6,410 bases of DNA from Dokdonella_A sp039926025 (GTDB taxonomy: Bacteria; Pseudomonadota; Gammaproteobacteria; Xanthomonadales; Rhodanobacteraceae): the NCBI GenBank assembly GCA_039926025.1, contig JBDSXV010000204.1, positions 1-6,410 on the forward strand, written 5' to 3'. Shown piece after piece: positions 1 through 5,473 of the stretch. The notes beneath the pieces were generated by a model. That model saw only the letters and a list, made by a program, of their open reading frames with translations. It made no database searches and was not told the origin of the DNA. Within the stretch, counting starts at the first letter, position 1. Every line of letters begins with the position of its first letter. The translations under genes were made by a program, and so were the position numbers.

Positions 1-1887
1 GACCGTCGGGGTGTCGCCCGCGCACGCCATGACCACGTCGGGCTCCCCGGGCGCGTCGTTGCTCGCCCACGGCCAGAGTCCCAGGCCGCGCATGCAGTGG
101 ACGATCGCGTCGTCCATGCCAAGGAAGTCGAGCGCCGGCTGCTTGCCGGCCACGATCACGTTCACGTAGTCGCGGCTGCGCAGGCAGTGGTCGCAGACCG
201 ACAACAGGGTGTTCGCGTCGGGCGGGAGGTAGACGCGGATGACCTCCGCCTTCTTATTCATCACGTGGTCGATGAAGCCGGGATCCTGGTGGGAGAAGCC
301 GTTGTGGTCCTGGCGCCAGACGTGTGAGCTCAGCAGGATGTTCAGGGATGGCACCGGCCGCCGCCATGGAACCTCGGCGCTGACCTTCAGCCACTTGGCG
401 TGCTGGTTGACCATCGAGTCCACAATGTGGATGAAGGCCTCGTAACAGTTGAACAGGCCATGCCGCCCGGTCAGCAGGTACCCTTCAAGCCAGCCTTCGC
501 ATTGATGCTCGCTGAGCAGCGAGTCCAGCACACTGCCAGAGCGGGCAAGAAACTCGTCGTTGGGCACTGTTTCAGCATCCCACTGGCGCTGGGTGATCTC
601 GAACAGCGCGCCCAGGCCATTGGATAGCGTTTCGTCCGGACCGAAGACTCGGAAGTTGCGGGGCTCCTGATTCAACTTCGCGACGTCACGAAGAAAAGGT
701 CCGAGGACGCGCGTATCGCCGACGCCGATGACGCCCGGCTTCGCCACCGCAGCTGCGTAGTCACGAAAATTCGGCATGCGCAGGTCACGCATCAGCATGC
801 CGCCGTTGGCGTGCGGATTCGCACCCATGCGCCGTTGTCCTTCGGGAGCAAGTCCAGCGAGTTCCGGCATCAGTCGCCCCTGTTCGTCGAACAACTCCTC
901 GGGCCGGTAGCTTCGCAACCAGTCCTCCAGCAGCGGCAGATGTTCGGGAACGGTATTCGGGTGAAGTGGGACCTGGTGCGCGCGGAACGTGCCCTCGACC
1001 GGCAGGCCGTCCACTACTTTCGGGCCCGTCCATCCCTTGGGCGATTTCAGAACGATCATCGGCCAGCGCGGGCGTACCGTGTCGCCGTGGTTGCGTGCAT
1101 CGTCCTGTATCTGTCTGATTTGGGTGATCGCTACATCCAGTGCCGTGGCCATCGCCTCATGCATCGGTGCCGGCTCGTCGCCTTCGACGAAAATGGGCGT
1201 CCATCCGTAGCCGCGCAACAGCTGTTCCAGTTCCTCGTGGCTGATGCGCGCAAGGATCGTAGGGTTGGAGATCTTGTAACCGTTGAGATGCAGGATCGGC
1301 AGCACTGCTCCGTCGGTGACCGGGTCGAGAAACTTGTTGGAATGCCACGCCGTGGCCAGCGGTCCGGTTTCCGCCTCGCCGTCGCCTACGACGCAGGCGA
1401 CGATTAGCCCGGGATTGTCGAACACAGCTCCAAACGAATGACTGAGCGAATAGCCCAGTTCGCCACCCTCGTGGATCGATCCCGGTGTTTCCGGCGATGC
1501 ATGGCTGGGGATACCGCCGGGAAAGGAAAACTGCAGGAACAGTTTCTGCAATCCGGCTTCGTCCTGGCTGACATTCGGATATATCTCGCTGTAGGTGCCC
1601 TCGAGATAGGTGTTCGCCACGACCGCCGGACCACCGTGTCCCGGACCGGACACGTAGATCATGTCCAGATCATATTTCTTGATGATGCGATTCAGATGCG
1701 CGTAAATGAAATTCTGTCCGGGTGTCGTGCCCCAGTGCCCCAACAGCATGTGCTTGATGTCGGTCGGAGCCAGCGGTCGTTTCAGCAGCGGATTGTCGAA
1801 AAGATAGATCTGACCGACCGAGAGGTAATTTGCGGCGCGCCAATAGGCATCGATGCGATGGCTCAGCTCGGGAGTGAGGGTGGTCAT
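1..1887 (-). CDS. xfp: Phosphoketolase (xylulose-5-phosphate/fructose-6-phosphate), 3' end cut by window edge
   Basis: Thiamine-diphosphate enzyme that cleaves xylulose-5-phosphate (and usually fructose-6-phosphate) with phosphate to acetyl-phosphate plus glyceraldehyde-3-phosphate (or erythrose-4-phosphate); cytosolic. The minus frame is open without a stop for 629 codons from the ATG at 1887 to the window edge. The family is usually about 790-830 residues, so roughly 160-200 C-terminal residues lie outside. Visible motifs: the family signature GHWGTTPGQNFIYAHLNR at residues 50-67, SGPGHGGPA at 80-88, the second signature EGGELGYSLSHSFGAVFDNP at 140-159, and the TPP/Mg site GDGEAETG at 168-175 paired with N202 in LHLNGYKISNP. 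The later HANGG and SSHVWRQDHNGFSHQDPG segments (pyrimidine-domain glutamine/histidine region) are also present. The start gives the usual N-terminus with YWRAANYLSVGQIYL. The ribosome site is weak (GAGAAA about 7 bases upstream). No frameshift is seen. Family assignment is secure; substrate preference cannot be read from the sequence. Confidence 0.95.
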   Translation of the reverse strand, partial: MTTLTPELSHRIDAYWRAANYLSVGQIYLFDNPLLKRPLAPTDIKHMLLGHWGTTPGQNFIYAHLNRIIKKYDLDMIYVSGPGHGGPAVVANTYLEGTYSEIYPNVSQDEAGLQKLFLQFSFPGGIPSHASPETPGSIHEGGELGYSLSHSFGAVFDNPGLIVACVVGDGEAETGPLATAWHSNKFLDPVTDGAVLPILHLNGYKISNPTILARISHEELEQLLRGYGWTPIFVEGDEPAPMHEAMATALDVAITQIRQIQDDARNHGDTVRPRWPMIVLKSPKGWTGPKVVDGLPVEGTFRAHQVPLHPNTVPEHLPLLEDWLRSYRPEELFDEQGRLMPELAGLAPEGQRRMGANPHANGGMLMRDLRMPNFRDYAAAVAKPGVIGVGDTRVLGPFLRDVAKLNQEPRNFRVFGPDETLSNGLGALFEITQRQWDAETVPNDEFLARSGSVLDSLLSEHQCEGWLEGYLLTGRHGLFNCYEAFIHIVDSMVNQHAKWLKVSAEVPWRRPVPSLNILLSSHVWRQDHNGFSHQDPGFIDHVMNKKAEVIRVYLPPDANTLLSVCDHCLRSRDYVNVIVAGKQPALDFLGMDDAIVHCMRGLGLWPWASNDAPGEPDVVMACAGDTPTV

Positions 1888-1929
1888 AGTATTTTTCTCA
1901 GAATTCAAGGGTTGGACAGCTCGGTCAGG

Positions 1930-1941
1930 ACGTGGGCACGT
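1930..1941. promoter_or_regulatory. Inverted repeat ACGTG-GG-CACGT upstream of the phosphoketolase
   Basis: Two perfect 5-base arms separated by GG, 42 bases upstream of the phosphoketolase start. If the weak promoter at 1951-1979 is real, the repeat covers the first transcribed bases, a common place for a repressor operator. The arms are short and could arise by chance in GC-rich DNA. Confidence 0.2.
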
Positions 1942-1950
1942 AGCGTCTCA

Positions 1951-1979
1951 GATATCGCATCGAAAGGATGGGCGATCAA
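1951..1979 (-). promoter_or_regulatory. Possible sigma-70 promoter for the phosphoketolase gene
   Basis: Read on the minus strand there is TTGATC (1979-1974), a 17-base spacer and GATATC (1956-1951). The -35 box matches the consensus at four of six bases and the -10 box at only three of six. It would start transcription near 1944, leaving a leader of about 57 bases before the ATG at 1887. Spacing is ideal but the boxes are weak, so this is a suggestion only. Confidence 0.2.
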
Positions 1980-2456
1980 TCCAATGCGCGACGCACGCCG
2001 CGCCGGCGGTGAGTCCTTGCTGATGCGCGCTGGCGGCAAACATCGCGTGGGTGCGCGGGTGGCCCATCCAACTTTGGTCTGGCCTCAAATCGATAGCGGA
2101 GGCGAAGATTGTCGACGCATGCGCAGGCGCCACCATCGTGAACAGTGGCCTCGCCGAAACATGCGGCCCAGCGCTATGCAGCATCGGCAGCGATGCGGCG
2201 ATTCATACACCCAGGACTACCAGCGCCAGCGCCGCGTCCAATCCCTCCCGTTACGTCGCTGGATAGCCACTTCGGGCCGACCGTCTCTTTTTTCACCTGA
2301 AGCAACCATTGACCTACCAGATGGCACAGCTCTCACGCCACGAGCGCCGCCTACGTTTTCTTGAACCGCAGACAGCATCTGCGATGGGCGATTGACGCAC
2401 CAGCTCGTGTCCGTTGGAAGCAAATAGAGAGCCATATCGATACTTTCCGGCCGGTT

Positions 2457-2564
2457 TTACAACTTGGAAATCCAGTCTTCCTTCTTCCTTCGTCGGTTCC
2501 TGCGGACCAACTCATAGGGTACGAACGTGATCAGAACAAACAAAATCCATAGGGCCCACCACAT
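2457..2564 (-). CDS. Very small single-pass membrane protein, SHOCT-like N-terminus, possibly truncated
   Basis: Starting at the ATG at 2564, 35 residues begin MWWALWILFVLITFVPYEL, followed by the basic run VRRNRRRKK, EDWISKL and TAA. A tryptophan-rich hydrophobic helix ending near a proline-tyrosine and followed by positive charges matches the start of many small proteobacterial membrane proteins, which usually continue into a SHOCT domain with a DPLxIL..RYA.GEI-type motif. That domain is absent here. The frame stays open upstream to a TAG at 2616-2618 and encodes RGLLPFSEGYRFVALHV, whose EGYRF..LH portion also looks like the family. No ATG exists there, and the GAGGGA at 2589-2594 lies 24 bases from the ATG, too far to act. 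So this is either a GTG/ATG-started peptide or a remnant that has lost both ends. The family call is from memory of its general look, not from a search. Confidence 0.4.
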   Translation of the reverse strand: MWWALWILFVLITFVPYELVRRNRRRKKEDWISKL

Positions 2565-3006
2565 CACGTGCAGCGCGACAAAACGATATCCCTCGGAGAA
2601 AGGCAGCAGGCCTCTCTATTGAGTGCGCCTGCAGAAGTACAGCATTGGATAGCGGGCATGCGCGCGTCTGTACGCCGTCGCACGTAGGGAGCTGGTATCT
2701 CCCATGTGCGTGGAGCAGTTGTGGTAGCCGAATGGAGGACATTCTTGTCCGATGAACTTGCCTGCGCATCCTGTTGCATCGAATGCACTACGAGGCGGAA
2801 CTCTGCAAAACTGCTGCGCTACATCCGATCAAGGGAGCCGACGCAGGCGCGTGATTCACGCTGGTCGGTCCGGAGAATTGATGCGGCTGCTGGCTCATTG
2901 GGTCTCCTCGGAAAGCACTTGGGACGGCGATACCAATCGCGCGCCCTTGACTTCTGATTCCCCGCCGTATCCGTACGCATCTCGACCGTGTAACGATTTA
3001 CTGTTG

Positions 3007-3052
3007 GCCGCAAGAACACATTATCGAAGGTGGCAGCGCCAAGTGTGCACGC
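3007..3052 (+). repeat. Imperfect direct repeat, copy 1 (left of the HMA-MFS pair)
   Basis: This stretch matches 5275-5319 in the same orientation. The core, 3031-3052 against 5298-5319, is identical at 20 of 22 positions (TGGCAGCGCCAA, one mismatch, TGTGCA, one mismatch, GC). The match extends leftwards with scattered differences and a one-base gap through ATTATC/GTTATC to GCCG. A match this good at a fixed orientation is unlikely by chance in a window this size. Its nature is unknown. Confidence 0.55.
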
Positions 3053-3191
3053 TCGCCAAGGGTTGCGGCAATGAACTACAAGAGATGTTTACGCTCGCGG
3101 TCACTGTGACGTTTGAAAGCATTTGCCGCCGGCGGCCTCGAAGGTCGTGATCGGCAGATGATGCTCGCCGTGGTGATCCGCAAGCCGCTGG

Positions 3192-3207
3192 CAATGTGTC
3201 CACATTG
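3192..3207. promoter_or_regulatory. 16-base palindrome CAATGTG-TC-CACATTG, possible operator
   Basis: Two perfect 7-base arms around a 2-base centre, the best short dyad in the window. The geometry suits a dimeric helix-turn-helix regulator, or a small hairpin if transcribed (although the 2-base loop is too tight without opening a pair). It lies about 290 bases before the HMA gene, with no recognisable promoter next to it, so its target is unclear. Confidence 0.3.
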
Positions 3208-3237
3208 GACCCGACGTGCCGCTCGCTGCATCCGCGC

Positions 3238-3260
3238 GGCAGTGCCGACGGCACTATGCC
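3238..3260. repeat. Hairpin-forming inverted repeat
   Basis: GGC-AGTGCC, loop GAC, GGCACT, a 2-base AT bulge, then GCC. This gives six pairs closing a three-base loop plus three outer pairs. No T-run follows on either strand, so a classical terminator is not supported. It lies 31 bases to the right of the 16-base palindrome. Confidence 0.3.
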
Positions 3261-3351
3261 GAAATACAGGCAGTAGCCATCCCTAACGAGGACGCCTCCC
3301 CCGCCTTGCACCTATGCCGGGATTGCGGTCGCTAGCAGCACGGAGGCCGCC

Positions 3352-3370
3352 AACCAGCGTGCGACTGGTT
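3352..3370. repeat. Inverted repeat AACCAG-N7-CTGGTT followed by a T-rich stretch
   Basis: Six-base arms with a seven-base spacer, followed on the plus strand by TGTTTAG. It resembles a weak intrinsic terminator for plus-strand transcription, or a binding site, 126 bases before the HMA gene start. There is no recognised gene just upstream for it to terminate. Confidence 0.2.
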
Positions 3371-3484
3371 TGTTTAGTCTCCTCCTCTGCAGCTGGAGCT
3401 TCGTGTTACAGCGTACAGACACCGCAGCGCGCCGAGCTCATTGTGCGAGTGCAAAGAACTTGCCTTCGATCTCACTTCACCATC

Positions 3485-3490
3485 AAGGAA
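3485..3490 (+). promoter_or_regulatory. Ribosome binding site AAGGAA deciding the HMA gene start
   Basis: AAGGAA sits five bases before the ATG at 3496. It fixes the start there, although the same frame is open much further upstream (TTG at 3370). From 3496 the product begins MQTETMNVTGMTC, the normal N-terminus for small HMA proteins. Confidence 0.75.
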
Positions 3491-3495
3491 CCTCG

Positions 3496-3750
3496 ATGCA
3501 AACAGAAACAATGAATGTGACCGGAATGACTTGCGGCGGCTGCGTCAGCAAACTCACCCAGGCACTGAAGGCTGTGCCCGGCGTCGGGCATGTGGATGTA
3601 TCGCTGCCCGGCAACGCGTCCGTCGACTTTGACGAAAAGCTGACGTCTCGGATGCGCCTGCAATCGGCCGTAAAGGATGCTGGCTACGGGATCGCGGCGG
3701 TCGGCGAAGACGCAACCGCGCATCGGGCCAAGGGCGGATGCTGCGGCTGA
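3496..3750 (+). CDS. Small heavy-metal-associated (HMA) domain protein, CopZ-like metallochaperone
   Basis: An 84-residue cytosolic protein made almost entirely of one HMA ferredoxin-like fold. Such proteins bind Cu(I) or a related soft metal and pass it to a P-type ATPase or a sensor. The metal site GMTCGGCV is at residues 10-17, with both cysteines (C13 and C16) present. The helix following the loop (VSKLTQALKAVPGV), the strand HVDVSLPGNASVDFDE and the late DAGYGI loop (61-66) complete the fold. A short tail ends GGCCG, so C82-C83 add a second possible metal-binding pair. The start is set by AAGGAA five bases upstream. The MFS gene begins 72 bases downstream on the same strand, so the two may be co-transcribed. 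No copA-type ATPase or MerR-family regulator lies in the window. Metal identity is inferred from the family: copper is most likely, but mercury, zinc or others cannot be excluded. Confidence 0.93.
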   Translation: MQTETMNVTGMTCGGCVSKLTQALKAVPGVGHVDVSLPGNASVDFDEKLTSRMRLQSAVKDAGYGIAAVGEDATAHRAKGGCCG

Positions 3751-3822
3751 TCTCGTGAATGGCGTCGCGCTGTTTGAGCCGTTGGCGGGATTCGGTTTTC
3801 GGCAGCACTTGGCGGCTTGCCG

Positions 3823-5112
3823 ATGAAAAGTGCACATGCGCAGGCTGCCTCGATTCCGGCGCTTCGACCATGGCAGTTGGTCTGGCTTGCGGCCGCTATT
3901 CTCGTCATCTCGGCCGGCTACGGGGCGCTCCTGCCTCAATGGCAAGGATGGCTGGCCGTCCTCAATCCAGGCATAACCGCGACGGCGGTTTCTCGCCACA
4001 TCGGCTTCCTCAGCGGCATGTACACGGCAGGCGTGCTGGTCGGCGCGCCGCTGTGGGGAGTGCTGGCGGATCGCATCGGCCTGGGTCGCGTTCTGATCAT
4101 CGGGCTGGTCGGCTATGTGGCTAGCCTCCTTGCAATGCTGGTCCCCGAGTTTGAAACCCTATGGGGCATTTATGCCCTGCGAGCCACCACCGGCTTTTTC
4201 GTGGCCGCCGTCGTTCCGGTCGTCTCAGCACTTGTCGCGGAGCACACACCGGAGTCTCAGCGCGCTCGCCGCTTCGCCTGGCTAGGCGCGATGTCACTGC
4301 TGGGATTTCTGTTCGGTCCGGCCCTAAACATCGTCGCCCGAGGGGCTGGGTCTTGGGTGGATGACGGGGTAACCTCTGCCGCGCTCACAGCGCAGGCGGT
4401 TATCGTTCTGTCGGCAATCTTGGGCGCCGTCATGATGTTGGGGCTGGCCCGGACGCTGCCTGAACGCATCGTCGCTCGAGTGGCCGAAGCGAAGGAGGGG
4501 CGATCGGTCAAGACGGATCGCGCCGCGCTCCTTTGGCTCAGCGGCGCAGTCACCTTTGTGCTGGCGGCTTTTGAGTTGGGCATGGTGCTTCAGGGTCAGC
4601 TGCATATCGGCACGTCACCGCGCGAAGTGGCGATGATGTTCGGGGAATGCGCTCTTGCAATGTTGGCCGTGAACGCCTTGCTCTTCTTCACGTCTCTTTT
4701 GGACAAGGTGCCGGCGCGCCGGGTTGTGCTGATCGGCCTCGTATTGGCAATCGTCGGCTTGGCGGTACTAGCCTTTCATCATTCCAACGCCTGGATGTAT
4801 GCGGGAATCAGTTTCACTTCGATCGGAACCGGACTGATTTTGCCGGTCATCGCCTACCGCGCCGCGGGTGCCTCGCGCGGAAGGCTCGGTACTACCATGG
4901 GTGGCTTGGCCGCAGTCGCTGGTTTGGGCCAGACGCTCGGGGCAGCAGCGGGAGGCTGGCTGTTCGGCGCCGTAGCGCAGATCAGCTTCGCGTGGTTGGC
5001 GGTGCCGTTGGTCGGCATATTTGCGATTCTCCTGACTCGGCCGGCGTGGGGGTCGGCAGTGCCCTATGGATCCCGGTCTCGCAGTCTCAGGCGGAGCGCG
5101 ATGCCCTCATAG
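3823..5112 (+). CDS. Major facilitator superfamily (MFS) transporter, DHA-type exporter-like
   Basis: Inner-membrane secondary transporter of 429 residues, the normal length for a 12-helix MFS protein. Hydrophobic segments lie near residues 17-38, 58-82, 89-108, 112-139, 150-172, 190-210, 235-257, 267-290, 299-318, 323-345, 355-382 and 384-404. The loop between helices 2 and 3 carries motif A, GVLADRIGLGRVL (79-91), with the key D83 and R84. Helix 4 contains the R120..G124 and P132 pattern of drug-proton antiporters, followed by AEHTPESQRARR. A charged central loop (209-235) separates the halves, and the tail is short and basic (RSRSLRRS). I chose the ATG at 3823 over the TTG at 3817 because GGCGG at 3811-3815 is well spaced only for the ATG. 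Placement 72 bases after the HMA gene suggests shared expression. The substrate is not readable: metal, metal-chelate or drug export are all possible. Confidence 0.93.
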   Translation: MKSAHAQAASIPALRPWQLVWLAAAILVISAGYGALLPQWQGWLAVLNPGITATAVSRHIGFLSGMYTAGVLVGAPLWGVLADRIGLGRVLIIGLVGYVASLLAMLVPEFETLWGIYALRATTGFFVAAVVPVVSALVAEHTPESQRARRFAWLGAMSLLGFLFGPALNIVARGAGSWVDDGVTSAALTAQAVIVLSAILGAVMMLGLARTLPERIVARVAEAKEGRSVKTDRAALLWLSGAVTFVLAAFELGMVLQGQLHIGTSPREVAMMFGECALAMLAVNALLFFTSLLDKVPARRVVLIGLVLAIVGLAVLAFHHSNAWMYAGISFTSIGTGLILPVIAYRAAGASRGRLGTTMGGLAAVAGLGQTLGAAAGGWLFGAVAQISFAWLAVPLVGIFAILLTRPAWGSAVPYGSRSRSLRRSAMPS

Positions 5113-5274
5113 CTATTCGAACGAGTGACCGCTGCGCCTGATGCGGCGCGGAAGATTCTTGCCCGGCTATGCGCTTGCGCATATCCAGAAATCGTCAGCA
5201 AAGGCGTTGTCCTCGTCGCTCGGCCGGCAGCCCGATGGGAAATCGTCCACACCAGCGGACTTGACGTTGCTACA

Positions 5275-5319
5275 GCCGAGCGCCACGTTATCTTGGATGG
5301 CAGCGCCAACTGTGCAAGC
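5275..5319 (+). repeat. Imperfect direct repeat, copy 2 (right of the HMA-MFS pair)
   Basis: Partner of 3007-3052, in the same orientation and about 2.27 kb away. Read in one frame, the two copies give similar short peptides (HIIEGGSAKCA at copy 1, HVILDGSANCA here). The base differences show no third-position bias, so this does not prove coding. Together the copies enclose the HMA and MFS genes. Confidence 0.55.
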
Positions 5320-5422
5320 GCGGTCGGTCGCCCCGAGCATAAATTGCCGAGGCGTTTTTCGCTGACGAGAAATTTTTCATGGGTACCACCAACGCCCGCC
5401 ACCAGATCCTCCATGCTCATGC

Positions 5423-5449
5423 GCTATGGCCACCGAAAGGTGCCATAGC
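5423..5449 (+). terminator. Strong hairpin with GAAA tetraloop, possible terminator or leader structure
   Basis: GCTATGG (5423-5429), a single bulged C, CACC (5431-5434), loop GAAA (5435-5438), GGTG (5439-5442) and CCATAGC (5443-5449). This makes eleven base pairs with one bulge and a GNRA tetraloop. No T-run follows, so it is not a textbook intrinsic terminator. It lies 24 bases before the ATG at 5474 and buries an alternative in-frame ATG at 5426 in its left arm, so it may shape translation of the Cls-like gene. Confidence 0.4.
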
Positions 5450-5473
5450 CCTCGCGCAGTCGCACACCGGCCG

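Larger units (their letters stand above)
1888..2456. other. Gap of about 570 bases with no supported gene
   Basis: Open frames exist on both strands, but none gives a recognisable domain and the plus-strand one is mainly the antisense of the phosphoketolase. The best remaining candidate is a minus-strand frame from an ATG at 2435 to a TAG at 2217 (72 codons). It has GGAAAG seven bases upstream, but its arginine-rich product resembles no family I know. The stretch nearest the phosphoketolase start holds the weak promoter and inverted repeat listed separately. No tRNA or transposase remnant was seen. Confidence 0.6.
2565..3495. other. Gap of about 930 bases with no supported gene
   Basis: All six frames give only short or low-complexity arginine/serine-rich open frames with no recognisable domain, which fits intergenic or decayed DNA. 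It holds one copy of an imperfect direct repeat (3007-3052), a GTCAC-T-GTGAC inverted repeat (3100-3110), a 12-base palindrome GCCGCCGGCGGC (3125-3136), a 16-base palindrome (3192-3207), a hairpin (3238-3260) and a further inverted repeat (3352-3370). The last part, up to 3495, must hold the promoter and leader of the HMA gene, but I cannot point to clear -35/-10 boxes or a MerR/CueR-type operator. Confidence 0.6.
5113..5473. other. Spacer of 361 bases between the MFS gene and the Cls-like gene
   Basis: A plus frame from GTG at 5125 to TAG at 5448 (107 codons) is open, but it matches no family I know, lacks a convincing ribosome site and runs through both the direct repeat and the hairpin. 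I therefore treat it as probably non-coding. The antisense frame is equally long and equally featureless. The spacer holds the second direct-repeat copy (5275-5319), a T-rich patch (GAAATTTTTC, 5370-5379) and the hairpin at 5423-5449. Confidence 0.55.

Noticed and set aside
1948..2184. 78-codon minus-strand frame upstream of the phosphoketolase
   Set aside because: Its composition and sequence match no family I recognise, and no ribosome site decides its start.
811..2364. Long plus-strand open frames of up to 308 codons
   Set aside because: They are largely antisense to the phosphoketolase, whose minus-strand frame carries all family signatures. The plus-frame products are arginine-rich and lack any domain.
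3125..3136. GCCGCCGGCGGC palindrome
   Set aside because: A simple GC-only 12-base palindrome is common in GC-rich DNA and has no supporting context.
3370..3495. Upstream extension of the HMA protein from a TTG at 3370, with a hydrophobic start resembling a signal peptide
   Set aside because: The ATG at 3496 has AAGGAA at ideal spacing and gives the normal cytosolic HMA length; the upstream part does not resemble the family.
3759..4124. 121-codon plus frame overlapping the start of the MFS gene
   Set aside because: It is an out-of-frame shadow of the MFS coding region, arginine/glycine-rich and without membrane segments.
5125..5448. 107-codon plus frame starting GTG just after the MFS stop
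   Set aside because: It shows no recognisable domain and no clear ribosome site, overlaps a repeat and a hairpin, and faces an equally long antisense frame. It cannot be supported as a gene.
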